From Halogeometricum pallidum JCM 14848 (GTDB lineage Archaea > Halobacteriota > Halobacteria > Halobacteriales > Haloferacaceae): 64,000 bases of DNA. The position numbers were made by a program, and so were the translations under genes. Each line of letters begins with the position of its first letter. Within the stretch, counting starts at the first letter, position 1. Location of the stretch: NCBI RefSeq assembly GCF_000337095.1, contig NZ_AOIV01000042.1, positions 1-64,000 on the forward strand, given 5' to 3'. Under the pieces are notes generated by a model. That model had not been told where the DNA came from. It saw only the letters and a program-made list of their open reading frames with translations, and did not search any database. This document shows, one piece after another, positions 36,098 through 46,001 of this stretch.

Positions 36098-37081
36098 TCA
36101 GCGCGCGGTGAGTGTCACGTCGAGGCAGACGTTGTACTCGTGGGGCGCGTACGACCGCACGACTCGCTCGGTGTCTACCCGCACGTCGTACGCCGGTTCC
36201 GCGGCCTCGCGGACGGACTCGATTCCCGGTCCGAACGGGTCGTCCTCGTGCTGGATGTCGTAGTAGTGGAGGACGCACTCCTCGCTCGCGAGGCGGACGG
36301 CGGCGTCGAGGAAGTCGTCGGCGCTGTGCGGGAGGTTCATCACGAGTCGGTCCGCCCAGTTCTCGTACTCGTCGGCCACCTCGCGCACGTCGCCCTCGAC
36401 GGCGGTCAGACGGTCCGCGACGCCGTTTCGGTGGGCGTTCTCGTGGAGATAGTCGACGGCGGCGGCGTTCAGGTCACAGCCGATAACCTCCGCGCCGTGC
36501 CCGGCCATGGGGACGGCGAACGGGCCGACGCCGGCGAACATATCGAAGGCGCGTTCGCCCTCCCGGACCTGCTCGACGACGCGGTGCCGTTCGGTCGCCA
36601 AGCGGGGGGAGAAATACACCTCGGCGATGTCGAGGAGGAACTCGTAGCCGTACTCCCGATGGACCGTCTCCGTCGAATCTCCGATCAGTACGTCCCACTC
36701 GCGGACGCGGAGTTCGCCTTTCACCTTCGAGGCGCGGTTGACAACCGTCTCGGCCCGGAGGTCAGACTCCGCGATGGCGTCGGCGATTCTCCGGGCGCGG
36801 TCGGGGTCGTCCTCGTCGAGGATGACCACGTCGCCGAGTCGCTCGTACGTCGGGTCGAAGCCGAGGACGTCGGCGGGCATCGTCTGTGTCTCGCGGGCCT
36901 CCGCGTCGAACTCGACCACGTCGAACTCCGCGCGGACGGCCGCGGCGTCGGTCACGGGGATGTACAGCGACCCCTCGCGGACGGTTATCTCGTAGGTCCG
37001 GTCCACGAGGTCGCGTTCGGCGAGGGCGCGCCGCGTCGCCTCCCCCTCACTCGTGGGGACGCGGACGCAGGGGACGTTCAT
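36098..37081 (-). CDS. trm5: tRNA (guanine37-N1)-methyltransferase, Trm5 type
   Basis: The 327-aa protein has an N-terminal D1-like region and a class I SAM-binding fold with DMFAGVGPFAVPMA near residue 175. The catalytic NLPHSADDFL motif is near residue 258, as in archaeal Trm5. It methylates G37 next to the anticodon to prevent frameshifting. The ATG at 37081 (MNVPCVRVP) is used, since the longer frame is unlike the family. It is 58 bp from tRNA-Thr and divergent from yqeC. Confidence 0.92.
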   Translation of the reverse strand: MNVPCVRVPTSEGEATRRALAERDLVDRTYEITVREGSLYIPVTDAAAVRAEFDVVEFDAEARETQTMPADVLGFDPTYERLGDVVILDEDDPDRARRIADAIAESDLRAETVVNRASKVKGELRVREWDVLIGDSTETVHREYGYEFLLDIAEVYFSPRLATERHRVVEQVREGERAFDMFAGVGPFAVPMAGHGAEVIGCDLNAAAVDYLHENAHRNGVADRLTAVEGDVREVADEYENWADRLVMNLPHSADDFLDAAVRLASEECVLHYYDIQHEDDPFGPGIESVREAAEPAYDVRVDTERVVRSYAPHEYNVCLDVTLTAR

Positions 37082-37223
37082 GTCCGATGCTGACCGCGCG
37101 GGCGAGTAAGCATGACGCTTCGCCGCCTCCGGGCGACTCGACCGAGCCGGCGCCCGCCCGCGCCACCCGAACACGAACGGGAGGGCCGTGGCGTTGAAAC
37201 CGGCGCCACCCGTCACCCCGACT

Positions 37224-37967
37224 ATGCCACCCACGCTCTCGGACGCCCTCGGCGTCGATGGCGACTCCGTATTCGTCGCCGTCGGCGCGGGCGGGAAGAA
37301 GACGCTCATCTACGCTCTCGCCGACGAACTCTCCGACGCCGTCGTCACCGCGACGGTCAAGATGCCGAAGTTCGGCGGGCACGTCGAACGGACGGTCCTC
37401 ACCGACGACCCCGTCTCGGCCGCGCGGGAGGCGACGGAGCGACCCCTCGGACTCGCCCGCGACGGCGACCGGAGCGACCGGTATCTCGGTTACGACCCGG
37501 AAGTCGTGGACGACCTCGCCGCGTCGGGGGCGACGCCCCTGCTGGTGAAAGGCGACGGCGCGCGGACTCGGCTTCTCAAAGCGCCGAAGGAGGGCGAACC
37601 GCCGATTCCGAACGCCGCCACGGTGGTCGCCCCCCTCGCCTCCGTCCGCGTCGTCGGCCAACCGCTCACGGAGGAGGCGGTCCACCGACCCAAGCGCGTC
37701 GCCGAACTCACGGACGTGGCCGCGGGCAACGAGATACGCCCGAAGCACGTCGCGGACGTCCTCGCACACCCCGACGGCGGCCTGAAGAACGTCCCCGACG
37801 GCGCCGACGCCGTCCCCGTCGTGAACATGGCCGACACGGAGGAGACGGTCGAGACGGCGCGTGAAATCGCAGCGGGAGTCCTCGAACGAGCGCGCTCCGT
37901 CCCGCGCGTCCTCGTGACGCGACTCATCCACGACGACCCTGTCGTCGACGTGCTAGAACGCGACTGA
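37224..37967 (+). CDS. yqeC: YqeC-family protein (selenium/molybdenum cofactor linked)
   Basis: The 247-aa protein has the YqeC nucleotide-loop pattern VAVGAGGKKTLIYALADEL near residues 16-34 and VTATVKMPKFGGHVE after it. YqeC proteins occur with molybdenum hydroxylase maturation and selenium-dependent systems. The adjacent mobA-like gene, convergent and only 1 bp apart, supports a molybdenum cofactor context. The ATG at 37224 starts the conserved part. The precise reaction is not established. Confidence 0.8.
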   Translation: MPPTLSDALGVDGDSVFVAVGAGGKKTLIYALADELSDAVVTATVKMPKFGGHVERTVLTDDPVSAAREATERPLGLARDGDRSDRYLGYDPEVVDDLAASGATPLLVKGDGARTRLLKAPKEGEPPIPNAATVVAPLASVRVVGQPLTEEAVHRPKRVAELTDVAAGNEIRPKHVADVLAHPDGGLKNVPDGADAVPVVNMADTEETVETAREIAAGVLERARSVPRVLVTRLIHDDPVVDVLERD

Positions 37968-37968
37968 G

Positions 37969-38598
37969 TCAGGACGACTCGAACCGCCGCGCCGCCGCGC
38001 GCAACTCCGCCCGAGTGTTCAGATTCTCGAACGTCTCCGGCGTCGCGTGCGCCCGCACCTCCTCCTCGGTCACCGTCACCCAGTCGTCCAGTTGGTCGAG
38101 GGCGTCGACGACTCGCGACTCTCCCTGGTTCAGGGTTCGTTCGCACGCCGAGACCATCGCGTCGGCACGATAGACCGCCTGCGTCGTCTGGTACCACTCG
38201 TCCGGTCGCGGCACCGCGGCGTCGCGACCGTCCGCCCGCGAGAAGAGATACGCGACGAACGCGGGGTCGACGAACGGCATGTCGCAGGCGACGACGGCGG
38301 CGTGCGTCGCGTCGACGGCGGCGAGTCCCGCGGCGATGCCGGCCGCCGGCCCGCGGTCCGGGACGGGGTCGGTGGCGACGGAGACGGGGACGCCGCAGCC
38401 ATCGACGGCCGCGCGGAGCGCCTCCGCCTGCTCGTCCCGGCAGTTCAGGACCAGTCGGTCACAGACCGTCGCCAGTCGGTCCGCGACGCGGCGGACGAGG
38501 GGCGTCCCCGCGAGGTCGGCCAGCGCCTTGTCGCCGTCGCCGAAACGGGTCGAGTACCCGCCGCAGAGGACGACGCCCTCGCGGGAGCCATCGGTCAT
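37969..38598 (-). CDS. mobA: Molybdenum cofactor guanylyltransferase (MobA type)
   Basis: The 209-aa NTP-transferase has the signature VLCGGYSTRFGDGDKALADLAG near residues 9-30 and the metal-binding VVACDMPFVDP near residue 105. MobA couples GMP to molybdopterin. The glycine loop GGYSTRFG and KAL lysine are conserved. It is convergent with yqeC. Related cytidylyltransferases are possible but the sequence is closest to MobA. Confidence 0.88.
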   Translation of the reverse strand: MTDGSREGVVLCGGYSTRFGDGDKALADLAGTPLVRRVADRLATVCDRLVLNCRDEQAEALRAAVDGCGVPVSVATDPVPDRGPAAGIAAGLAAVDATHAAVVACDMPFVDPAFVAYLFSRADGRDAAVPRPDEWYQTTQAVYRADAMVSACERTLNQGESRVVDALDQLDDWVTVTEEEVRAHATPETFENLNTRAELRAAARRFESS

Positions 38599-38712
38599 AC
38601 CTTCCTGTCGACGGGCGGGCACCAAAAAGCGGTCGCGTCGGGCGTCGGTTCGGCCGTCGAGACGGCGACGGCGGAGAGAAGGCGACTCGTCACCGGGCGA
38701 CCGAGTTTCGGC

Positions 38713-39759
38713 TTAGGCCTCGACGCCGGACTCGCCGCCGCCGACGAACGGCGTCGCGTCCCACGCTTCGAGCAGTTCCTGATAGCGGTTGCGGATGGTC
38801 ACTTCCGAGATGTCCGTGACTCCGCTGACCTGGTGTTGGGTCACGTCTTCGTTCGTCAACTGCGCGGCGGCGTAGAGCGCGGCGGCCGCGAGGCCGACGG
38901 GCGATTTGCCCGAGTGGACGTTCTCGCGCTTCGCGTTCTCCAGCAGTTCCCGCGCGGTACGTTCGGTCTCCTTCGGCACCTCCACGTCCGAGGCGAACCG
39001 CGGGAGGTACTCGACCGGGTCGGCGGGCTTGATTTCGAGCGAGAGTTCGCGGACGATGTAGCGGTAGGCCCGTTCGAACTCGTCCTCGTCGACGCGGGAG
39101 ACGCGGGCCACCTCGTCAAGCGAGCGCGGCACCTGCGCCATCCGCGCGGCCGCGTGCAGCGAGGCCGTCGCGATGCCCTCGATGGAGCGGCCGGGCAGCA
39201 GGTCGTCCTCGAGCGCGCGGCGGTAGATGACCGACGACGTCTCGCGGACGTTGTCCGGGAGGCCGAGCGCCGAGGCCATGCGGTCTATCTCGCCGAGCGC
39301 CTGCTTCAGGTTGCGCTCCTTGGAGTCGCGGGTGCGGAACCGCTCGTTCCACGTGCGGAGCCGCTTCATCTTCTGACGCTGGTTCGAGGACAGGGAGTTG
39401 CCGTAGGCGTCTTTGTCCTGCCAGCCGATGTTCGTCGACAGCCCCTTGTCGTGCATCATGTTCGTCGTCGGCGCGCCGACGCGGGACTTCTGGTCCTTCT
39501 CCTTCGAGTCGAACGCTCGCCACTCGGGACCGCGGTCGACGGCGTCCTCATCGACGACGAGGCCGCAGTTCTCACACACCGTCTCGCCGCGTCCCTCGTC
39601 GGTGGCGAGATCGGTCGAACCGCACTCGGGGCAGCGAAACGTCTCCTCGTCCGGTCGCTCGCGTTCGTCCTCCGTCTCGTCGCGTGTGTTCTCCGTTCGT
39701 CGCTCCTGGGAGTCGGTCGGGACGCGCTGACGCGCGCGCTCGGTGACGGAGTCACTCAT
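38713..39759 (-). CDS. tfb: Transcription initiation factor IIB (TFB)
   Basis: The 348-aa general transcription factor has an N-terminal zinc ribbon (Cys43, 46, 62, 65), the B-reader/linker region RVGAPTTNMMHDKGLSTNI, and two cyclin-fold repeats ending ITIRNRYQELL-like sequence. A charged N-terminal extension of about 40 residues is typical of haloarchaeal TFB paralogues. It recruits RNA polymerase to TBP-bound promoters. Haloarchaea encode several TFBs, so this one is not necessarily the only one. A strongly AT-rich promoter region lies about 100-130 bp upstream. Confidence 0.95.
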   Translation of the reverse strand: MSDSVTERARQRVPTDSQERRTENTRDETEDERERPDEETFRCPECGSTDLATDEGRGETVCENCGLVVDEDAVDRGPEWRAFDSKEKDQKSRVGAPTTNMMHDKGLSTNIGWQDKDAYGNSLSSNQRQKMKRLRTWNERFRTRDSKERNLKQALGEIDRMASALGLPDNVRETSSVIYRRALEDDLLPGRSIEGIATASLHAAARMAQVPRSLDEVARVSRVDEDEFERAYRYIVRELSLEIKPADPVEYLPRFASDVEVPKETERTARELLENAKRENVHSGKSPVGLAAAALYAAAQLTNEDVTQHQVSGVTDISEVTIRNRYQELLEAWDATPFVGGGESGVEA

Positions 39760-40065
39760 TAGTAGGTCGCAGGTCGGGGAGAACGGGGGTCCCGACCCTC
39801 ACTCGTATTCACGTAACGGCCGCGCGCACAAAAATGCGTCGGCACCGACAGGACATTATTCTCATTAATTAACTCGGGCAAGTATAATCAAGGCGACGAA
39901 CGGCCGTCGGCGGCGGTCGCACGCCGGTGAGAGGGGGTGCAGCGGTCGGTTCTGGTGGTGGCGGCACGGAAGTCGAGGACGTCGGCGACGCCCGCCGGTT
40001 CTCCCGCGCCCGCTCGCGAGACGCTCCGCGTCGTGACCCCGGGTCGCGGCGAACGCGTCCCGCCC
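39760..40065. promoter_or_regulatory. TFB upstream region
   Basis: This 306-bp gap has no gene. On the minus strand it contains the AT-rich run TTAATTAATGAGAATAATG (39854-39872 region) and a nearby TGATTATAC, likely the TFB core promoter with a leader of about 90-100 nt. The right part is GC-rich and lies after the btuD stop. Confidence 0.5.
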
Positions 40066-41451
40066 TCACCGTGAGAAGGGGGAGTCGACGGACGCCCCGT
40101 CCGACGCCGGCGTCGACTCGCCGTTTCTCCGCTCGCCGTCTTCGCCCGCGTCGCGGGACGTCCCGTCTCCGCCGTCCCCGCGGCCGCCGAGTCGGTTCGA
40201 GACGGCGGCGAGCACGTCCTTCGAGGAGACGACGACGCCGCGTTCGCGGAGCGTCCGGTACGCCTCCTCGCCCGCCTCGCCCGCGTAGTTGCGTTCGGCG
40301 AACGGTCGCTCCTCGACGAGGACGAGGCGTTCGGCGCCCGCGGCGGCCCGGAGGTTGGCGAGGTTGCCCATTCCCACCTCCACGTCGGCGACGACGACGC
40401 AGTCCGCGGCGGCGACGCGTTCGGCCACGCTCGCTTCCGCCTCGTCGTCGACGGGGGAGAACGGGTCGACGGTCACCGCCTCTATCCCCAGACTCCGCGC
40501 CGTCTCGGTGTCCGTGTCCCCCTCGTTCAACGCGCCGACGGAGACGTCGTACCCCGCCGCCGAGAGGAGGTAGAGGTGGCGCGCGGCGGTACCGCCCCCG
40601 CCGACGACGTGGACGCGGCCGCGCGACTCGCCGCCGGCGCTGACGCTGCGGTCCGGCAGGGCGGTGACGTACACCGACCCCGTGACCGGGTGGCGCGCGA
40701 CGACGGCGTTCGCGCCGAAGGCGTCCTCCAGATGCGCCTCGGTGAGCACCGACTCCGGCGGGCCGGTAGCGACGACGCGGCCGCCGGAGAGCAAGAGGAG
40801 TTCGTCGCAGTAGTGGGCGGCGAGGTTCAGGTCGTGGATGGCGGCGACGGCCGTCTTCCCCTCCCCAACCAGTTCCCGCACCAGCTCGAGGGTCCTGACC
40901 TGGTGGTTGATGTCGAGGCTGGCGGTCGGTTCGTCGAGGAGGAGGAGGGGCGTCTCCTGCGCCAACGCGCGGGCGATGAGCACCCGTTGGCGCTCGCCGC
41001 CCGAGAGGTCGCTCACCGTCCGGTCGGCGAACTCGGTCGTCCGCGTGCGTTCGAGGGCGCGTTCGACCGCCGACTCGTCGCCGCCGCGCCACCCGCCGAG
41101 TCTGGACCGGTGGGGCGTTCGTCCCATGCGGACGGTCTGGCGCACGTCGAAATCGAAGGTGAGCGAGGTGTTCTGCGGGACGGTGGCGACGAGGCGACTC
41201 GTCGCCTTCGAGGAGAGCGCGTGGACGTTCTCGCCGTCGACTTCGACGCGCCCGCGCGAGGGAGTGAGCGACCCGTTGACGGTCTTGAGAAGCGTCGTCT
41301 TCCCCGCGCCGTTCGGCCCGATGAGGCCGACGAACGTCCCCCGGTCGACGGCGAGGTCGATACCGTCCAGAATCGCGTTCCCCCCGAGTTCGACCGAGAG
41401 GTCCGTCGCCCGAATCAGCGGCTCTGCGTGCTCTCGCTCTCCCCGACTCAC
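40066..41451 (-). CDS. btuD: Cobalamin-type ABC importer ATPase with extra C-terminal domain
   Basis: The 461-aa protein has a normal importer ATPase (residues 10-255): Walker [10 protein letters not shown] at 45-53, signature LSGGERQR and Walker [15 protein letters not shown]-terminal extension of about 200 residues is an alpha/beta, Rossmann-like domain beginning [18 protein letters not shown] and ending in a polar tail. Such long BtuD proteins are known in haloarchaea. It starts at the GTG overlapping the permease stop (GTGA) and powers uptake of cobalamin or a similar corrinoid or chelate. The extra domain's role is unknown. Confidence 0.85.
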   Translation of the reverse strand: MSRGEREHAEPLIRATDLSVELGGNAILDGIDLAVDRGTFVGLIGPNGAGKTTLLKTVNGSLTPSRGRVEVDGENVHALSSKATSRLVATVPQNTSLTFDFDVRQTVRMGRTPHRSRLGGWRGGDESAVERALERTRTTEFADRTVSDLSGGERQRVLIARALAQETPLLLLDEPTASLDINHQVRTLELVRELVGEGKTAVAAIHDLNLAAHYCDELLLLSGGRVVATGPPESVLTEAHLEDAFGANAVVARHPVTGSVYVTALPDRSVSAGGESRGRVHVVGGGGTAARHLYLLSAAGYDVSVGALNEGDTDTETARSLGIEAVTVDPFSPVDDEAEASVAERVAAADCVVVADVEVGMGNLANLRAAAGAERLVLVEERPFAERNYAGEAGEEAYRTLRERGVVVSSKDVLAAVSNRLGGRGDGGDGTSRDAGEDGERRNGESTPASDGASVDSPFSR

Positions 41452-42467
41452 AGCCGATGCACCTCCCGCGTGCGGAGCAGATAGAGGAAGAAGGGGGCGC
41501 CGATGGCGGCGGTGACGATGCCGACGGGCACCTCCGCCGCGCCGGACCGGGCGAGCGTGTCGGTGGCGACGAGGAACGACGCGCCGGCGAGGGCGCTGGT
41601 CGGCAGGAGGATTCGGTGGTCCGGGCCGACGAGCAGGCGCATCGCGTGTGGAACGATGAGGCCGACGAAGCCGATGACGCCGGAGACGGCGACGGCCGAC
41701 GCGGTGACGACGCTCGACACCGCGAGCAGGATTCGCTTCGTCCGCTCGACTTCGATTCCGAGGCTGTGGGCGTCCGCCTCGCCGAGGAGGAGGACGTTCA
41801 TGTCGGAGGCGTAGAACAGCAGGACGACGAAGAGGGGCGGGAGGACGGCGGCGACGACGCTCACCTCGCGCCACGTCGTCCCGCTCAAATGCCCCATCAG
41901 CCAGAAGACGACGCGCTGGAGGCTCCAGCCGCTCTTGAGCATCATAAAGGAGATGACGGCGCCGAGGAACGTCTGGACGGCGACGCCCGCGAGGAGCAGC
42001 GTCGCGGTCGGCGTGCGCCCGTCGCGCGTGGCGAGGAGGTAGACGCCGAACCCCGTCAGAACCGAGGTGACGAACGCCGCGCCCTGCAGTTGGAGACCGA
42101 ACGGGAGGACGAACGGGAAGACGATGCTGGCGACAGCGCCGACGGCCGCGCCCGAGGAGATGCCGATGATGGAGGGGTCCGCCATCGGGTTGCGGAAGAA
42201 CCCCTGCATCACCACGCCCGCGGTCGCGAGCGCGAACCCGACGAGCGCCGCCAGCAGGATGCGCGGCAGGCGGACGTCGACGACGATGATGCGGACGGTC
42301 CGCTCGACGGCGTACCCGATCGAGGGGACCAACGCCCCGAGCACCGCCTTCGCCACCGTCGCGGGCGGGATGGCGACCGGTCCGACGCCGGCGCTCCCGA
42401 GGACGACGGCGACGAGGAGGACGCACAGTCCCCCGCACCACGCGAGGGCCCGCGTTCGAACGGTCAT
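41448..42467 (-). CDS. btuC: Cobalamin-type ABC importer permease (FecCD/BtuC family)
   Basis: The 339-aa permease has about ten membrane helices and the family features [33 protein letters not shown] and [20 protein letters not shown]. It forms the homodimeric channel for BtuD. The ATG at 42467 is used; the longer frame crosses the divergent promoter. The binding-protein gene is divergent, 64 bp away, so the three are controlled from one short bidirectional region. Confidence 0.9.
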   Translation of the reverse strand: MTVRTRALAWCGGLCVLLVAVVLGSAGVGPVAIPPATVAKAVLGALVPSIGYAVERTVRIIVVDVRLPRILLAALVGFALATAGVVMQGFFRNPMADPSIIGISSGAAVGAVASIVFPFVLPFGLQLQGAAFVTSVLTGFGVYLLATRDGRTPTATLLLAGVAVQTFLGAVISFMMLKSGWSLQRVVFWLMGHLSGTTWREVSVVAAVLPPLFVVLLFYASDMNVLLLGEADAHSLGIEVERTKRILLAVSSVVTASAVAVSGVIGFVGLIVPHAMRLLVGPDHRILLPTSALAGASFLVATDTLARSGAAEVPVGIVTAAIGAPFFLYLLRTREVHRL

Positions 42468-42531
42468 GTGGGTATGCAATCGCAGTTGGTTTAGGTAAAT
42501 ACTTGTTGCGATAGGGCGCACGCCGGAGTAC
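42468..42531. promoter_or_regulatory. Bidirectional btuCD / btuF promoter
   Basis: The 64-bp divergent gap contains TTAGGTAAATACTTG, serving as a TATA element about 30-40 bp before each start. No obvious long palindrome or riboswitch fold is visible in so short a space. Confidence 0.45.
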
Positions 42532-43683
42532 ATGCGACTCAGGACACTCTCGCTCGTGACGCTCCTTCTCGTTGCGGCCGCCGCGCCTATCTCGGGCGCC
42601 GCGGCGGCCGGGGCGAGCGCGGTCGAACAGCAGTCGACGACCACGCAGGCCGAGGCCTGCTCGTTCCCGTACTCGGCGACGGACGCCACGGGGACGGAGG
42701 TGACGCTCGAATCGGACCCCGAACGCGTCGTGACGCTGAACCCCAGCGCCGCGCAGACGATGTGGGAAATCGGCGCGCGGGACGAAGTCGTCGGCGTCTC
42801 CCAGTACGCCGCCTACCTCGACGGCGCCTCCGAGAAGGCGAACGTCTCGGGGGCCAACGGCGCGAACGTCGAGAAGGTGCTCGCGGCGAACCCCGACCTC
42901 GTCCTCGTCCCGAGTTCCTCCTACGGCGCCTCGAAAGAGCGCGTCGACCAACTCCGCGCGCAGGGCGTCCCCGTGTTCGTCTTCGGAGAGGGCACCTCCC
43001 TCGCGTACGTCGCCAACAAGACCGAACAGATCGGTCGGCTCACCGGTAACTGCGAGGCCGGACGGGCGACCGCCGACGACATCCGCGAGTCCGTCAGCCA
43101 GATGCGCGAGGTCCTCGCCGGCGCGGAGAAGCCGGTCGGTCTCAACTACTTCTACGGCTACACCTCCGGGTCGGAGACGTTCATCGGCGACGTGATGACC
43201 ACCGCCGGCCTGCGCAACGGCGCGGCGGAGGCGAACATCACTGGATTCGCGCAGATCAACGACGAGACGGTCGTGGAGATGAACCCCGAGTACGTCGTCG
43301 CGCCCGAGGAGTCGCCCGTCCCGGCGAACGAGGCGTGGAACAGCACGACGGCGATTCGGGAGAACAACGTCATCCGTGTGGACACGAACTACCTCCAACA
43401 GCCCGCGCCGCGCTCTGTCGACGCCGCCGAGACCATCATGCAGGCGGTCCACCCCGAGGCGTACGAGGAGTACCGGGCGATGCAGGCGGAGAACGGGACG
43501 GCGACCGGTGAGTCGACGACGGCCGCCGAGACGACGACCACCGTGGTCGTCGACGACACGCCTCCGGAGACGGGGGCCGAGACCGGAACCGGGACCGAGA
43601 CGGACGCGGACTCGCCCGGATTCGGCGTCCTCGCCGGCCTCGTCGCCCTCGTCGGCGCCGCGATGCTGGCGGCGCGCCGGTAG
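42532..43683 (+). CDS. btuF: Cobalamin-type binding protein anchored by PGF-CTERM
   Basis: The 383-aa protein has a Sec signal (about 1-26) and a TroA-like type II binding fold ([23 protein letters not shown]...). A Thr-rich stalk follows, and a PGF-CTERM tail ([20 protein letters not shown], then ARR). It should be exported, cut by archaeosortase A and lipid-attached at the C-terminus, not the N-terminus as in lipobox proteins. It delivers ligand to BtuCD, encoded divergently. Cobalamin is favoured by the BtuD type; iron-siderophore or heme is an alternative. Confidence 0.85.
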   Translation: MRLRTLSLVTLLLVAAAAPISGAAAAGASAVEQQSTTTQAEACSFPYSATDATGTEVTLESDPERVVTLNPSAAQTMWEIGARDEVVGVSQYAAYLDGASEKANVSGANGANVEKVLAANPDLVLVPSSSYGASKERVDQLRAQGVPVFVFGEGTSLAYVANKTEQIGRLTGNCEAGRATADDIRESVSQMREVLAGAEKPVGLNYFYGYTSGSETFIGDVMTTAGLRNGAAEANITGFAQINDETVVEMNPEYVVAPEESPVPANEAWNSTTAIRENNVIRVDTNYLQQPAPRSVDAAETIMQAVHPEAYEEYRAMQAENGTATGESTTAAETTTTVVVDDTPPETGAETGTGTETDADSPGFGVLAGLVALVGAAMLAARR

Positions 43684-43818
43684 CGACGCTCCGTCTCTCC
43701 TCGCTCGCGGCGTCGCCCGTCGGGCGCGACTGAGGCCGACGCCCGCGACCGGAGAACCGGAATCGAACGATAATCGCGGACCACAACCGTATTACGGGCG
43801 CGTCGCGGTCGTTCGACT

Positions 43819-44100
43819 ATGGCTGTGGAGAACGTCATCTGGCCTCGCTACCTCGACGCGGAGATGTCGCGTTCGGCGGGCCGTCGTGTGCCGCTCGACG
43901 ACGCCGTCGTGGAACCGACGATAGACGAGATAGCCGAGGCGGTCCAGCAGATCGGCTACGACGCCGTCATCGAACGCGACGTGAGACACCCCCGGGAGTG
44001 GGAGACGCGCGGCCGCGTCGTCGTCAAGGGCGCCGAGGACTCGACGAAGAACGACCTCGTGCAGGCCGTCGCCGCCTACGTCGGCATCCTGCGGGACTGA
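43819..44100 (+). CDS. srp19: Signal recognition particle 19 kDa protein
   Basis: The 93-aa protein begins [21 protein letters not shown] and has [39 protein letters not shown], the archaeal SRP19 pattern. It binds 7S RNA and helps Ffh (SRP54) bind. Length is normal for archaea. Gar1 follows after 5 bp, so both are probably one transcript. Confidence 0.93.
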   Translation: MAVENVIWPRYLDAEMSRSAGRRVPLDDAVVEPTIDEIAEAVQQIGYDAVIERDVRHPREWETRGRVVVKGAEDSTKNDLVQAVAAYVGILRD

Positions 44101-44105
44101 TAGCG

Positions 44106-44333
44106 ATGCAGCGAGTCGGCACCGTCTCCCGGACCGCCCAGAACCTCGCCATCGCCCGCTGCGAGGGGGCGGAGCACCCCGACATCGGTCGGGAAGTCGT
44201 CGACGAATCGCTCTCGACGGTCGGTCGCGTCGTCGACGTGTTCGGACCGGTCGAGCGCCCGTACGTGGCCGTGACGACCGACGACCGCATCGCGCCTGCG
44301 ACGCTCGTCGGGAAGAAGCTGTACGCGCGATAA
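44106..44333 (+). CDS. gar1: H/ACA snoRNP protein Gar1
   Basis: The 75-aa protein is a small beta-barrel: MQRVGTVSRTAQNLAIARCEG... and VGRVVDVFGPVERPYVAV, matching archaeal Gar1. It joins Cbf5, Nop10 and L7Ae in pseudouridylation complexes guided by H/ACA RNAs. It lies directly after srp19 and is normal in length. Confidence 0.9.
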   Translation: MQRVGTVSRTAQNLAIARCEGAEHPDIGREVVDESLSTVGRVVDVFGPVERPYVAVTTDDRIAPATLVGKKLYAR

Positions 44334-44378
44334 CGCGAGAACACAATCCCCATAGCCCCCGACGCGAAACGCACGGAC

Positions 44379-45380
44379 ATGCGCAAACGCGTCGCCTTCG
44401 CGGTCGGTCTCGCCGCACTCGTCTTCCTCCTCGTCCAGTTGGGGGCGCTGGCGCTGGTCCCCACGTTCTACGACGCGGGCTACCAGACCGTCGAGGACCC
44501 GACGGACCCGACGAACAGCCTCGCCTACCTCGCCGCCATCCTCGTCGCCACCGGCGTGATGCTCGCGGCGTTCAAGTACGACTTCGACTGGGCGGTCCGC
44601 GCGCTCGTCGTCGTCACCAGCGGGATGCTCTCGTGGTACGTCTTCTCGGTGTTCCTCCCCGGAGCGGTCGCCGTCGCGGCCGCGGCGGGCGTCTCGGGCG
44701 CCCTGCTCGCGTACCCCGAGTGGTACGTCATCGACGCCGCGGGCGTCCTCATGGGCGCCGGCGCGGCCGCCCTGTTCGGTATCAGCTTCGGGCTCCTGCC
44801 CGCCGTCGTCCTCCTCGTCGCCCTCGCCGTCTACGACGCCGTCAGCGTCTACGGCACCAAGCACATGCTGGACCTCGCGGAGGGCGTGATGGACCTGCGC
44901 ATCCCCGTCGTCCTGGTCATCCCGACGACGCTGTCGTACTCGCTGCTCGACGACGACTTCTCCGGCGCGAACGACGTCCACGAAGACGGGGACGGAGGCG
45001 ACGCCGGCGCGAACGCGGACGGCGGCCGCGGCGCCGGCGCCGACATCGACGAGGACCTGACCGACGACGGCGACGTGCGCGATGCGTTCTTCATCGGACT
45101 CGGCGACGCCGTGATGCCGACCGTGATGGTCGCCAGCGGGGCGTTCTTCCTGCCGCGGTCGCTCGCCCCGTCGCTCGGCGTCTCGTTCCTCCCGGCGCTG
45201 ACGCTCCCCGCCCTGACGGCGATGATAGGGACGTTCGCCGGCCTGTTCGCGCTGCTGTGGCTGGTGTTGAAGGGGCGCGCCCACGCCGGCCTCCCCCTCC
45301 TGAACGGCGGCACCATCGGCGGCTACCTCGTCGGCGCCCTCCTCTCGGGCGTGCCGCTGCTGACGGCGCTCGGCCTCTAA
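44379..45380 (+). CDS. Presenilin-family intramembrane aspartyl protease
   Basis: The 333-aa membrane protein has about nine helices with the two catalytic aspartates in the YD motif (AVYDAVSVYGTKHML, about residue 153) and the GxGD motif (GLGDAVMPT, about 245). The PAL-type loop reads GLPLLNGG, a haloarchaeal variant. A Gly/Asp-rich loop of about 50 residues separates the catalytic helices. It should cleave membrane peptides inside the bilayer. Substrates are unknown. It follows srp19-gar1 but is probably expressed separately. Confidence 0.88.
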   Translation: MRKRVAFAVGLAALVFLLVQLGALALVPTFYDAGYQTVEDPTDPTNSLAYLAAILVATGVMLAAFKYDFDWAVRALVVVTSGMLSWYVFSVFLPGAVAVAAAAGVSGALLAYPEWYVIDAAGVLMGAGAAALFGISFGLLPAVVLLVALAVYDAVSVYGTKHMLDLAEGVMDLRIPVVLVIPTTLSYSLLDDDFSGANDVHEDGDGGDAGANADGGRGAGADIDEDLTDDGDVRDAFFIGLGDAVMPTVMVASGAFFLPRSLAPSLGVSFLPALTLPALTAMIGTFAGLFALLWLVLKGRAHAGLPLLNGGTIGGYLVGALLSGVPLLTALGL

Positions 45381-45881
45381 TTACTCCGTCTCGCCCGCCC
45401 CGTGGCGGACGAACACGGCCATCCCCGACTCGAAGTCGTCCATCGCCTCGGCGGAGAGTTCCGCGCGGCCGACGCCGACCACCTCGTCCTCGGAGACGAC
45501 GACGGCCACCTCGTCGCCCGGTCGGACCGCCGGGTCGACGCCCGTGACGAACTTCGCGAAGGCGTTCTTGCCGTCGCGGACGAACGGTTCGCTCTCCTCG
45601 CCGACGGCGACGCGGTTCGCCGGCGCCGGGAACGCCTCGGTCAGTCGCCGCCCGCCCTCGACGCCGAGGGTGAACCGGCCGTCCGTCCCGTAGGAGACGA
45701 CGCGGCCCTCGTCGTCGAGCACCTGCCGCGGCCGACCGCTGGTCGACCGCCGAACGGTCAGGTCGTCGTCGGGGAACAGCGCCCGCCCCGCCCCCGCGCC
45801 GAACTGGTAGTCGGCGACGGTCCGGAGGTCCGACAGCGTCGCGTCGCCGCCGTCGCCGCTCCCGTCGGTGTCGTCGCTCAT
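45381..45881 (-). CDS. PUA-domain protein
   Basis: The 166-aa protein has an acidic N-terminus and a C-terminal PUA-like RNA-binding domain with NAFAKFVTGVDPAVRPGDEVAVV and VGVGRAELSAEAM. PUA domains of this form occur in archaeal tRNA-guanine transglycosylases and in stand-alone companions. The ATG at 45881 is chosen over the longer frame. Its stop abuts the presenilin stop in convergent orientation. The specific RNA is unknown. Confidence 0.8.
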   Translation of the reverse strand: MSDDTDGSGDGGDATLSDLRTVADYQFGAGAGRALFPDDDLTVRRSTSGRPRQVLDDEGRVVSYGTDGRFTLGVEGGRRLTEAFPAPANRVAVGEESEPFVRDGKNAFAKFVTGVDPAVRPGDEVAVVVSEDEVVGVGRAELSAEAMDDFESGMAVFVRHGAGETE

Positions 45882-46001
45882 GCCCGCCCCTTTCGGTCGG
45901 TCCGTGAAGTCACTCGCGGTCCGCGGCGGCCGGTTGCGAACTGCTATCACGCTCGGTTCACGAAGAAAGGGATAAGTAACGGACGGTACTCGGAGACGAG
46001 T

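Noticed and set aside
42468-42531. Cobalamin riboswitch upstream of btuF/btuCD
   Set aside because: The divergent gap is only 64 bp and too short for a B12 riboswitch, and no conserved B12-box-like sequence is visible.
40066-43452. A 1128-codon open frame on the minus strand
   Set aside because: Only the part below 41451 (BtuD) is real. The rest reads antisense to btuF and out of frame through btuC, a common artefact of GC-rich codon bias.
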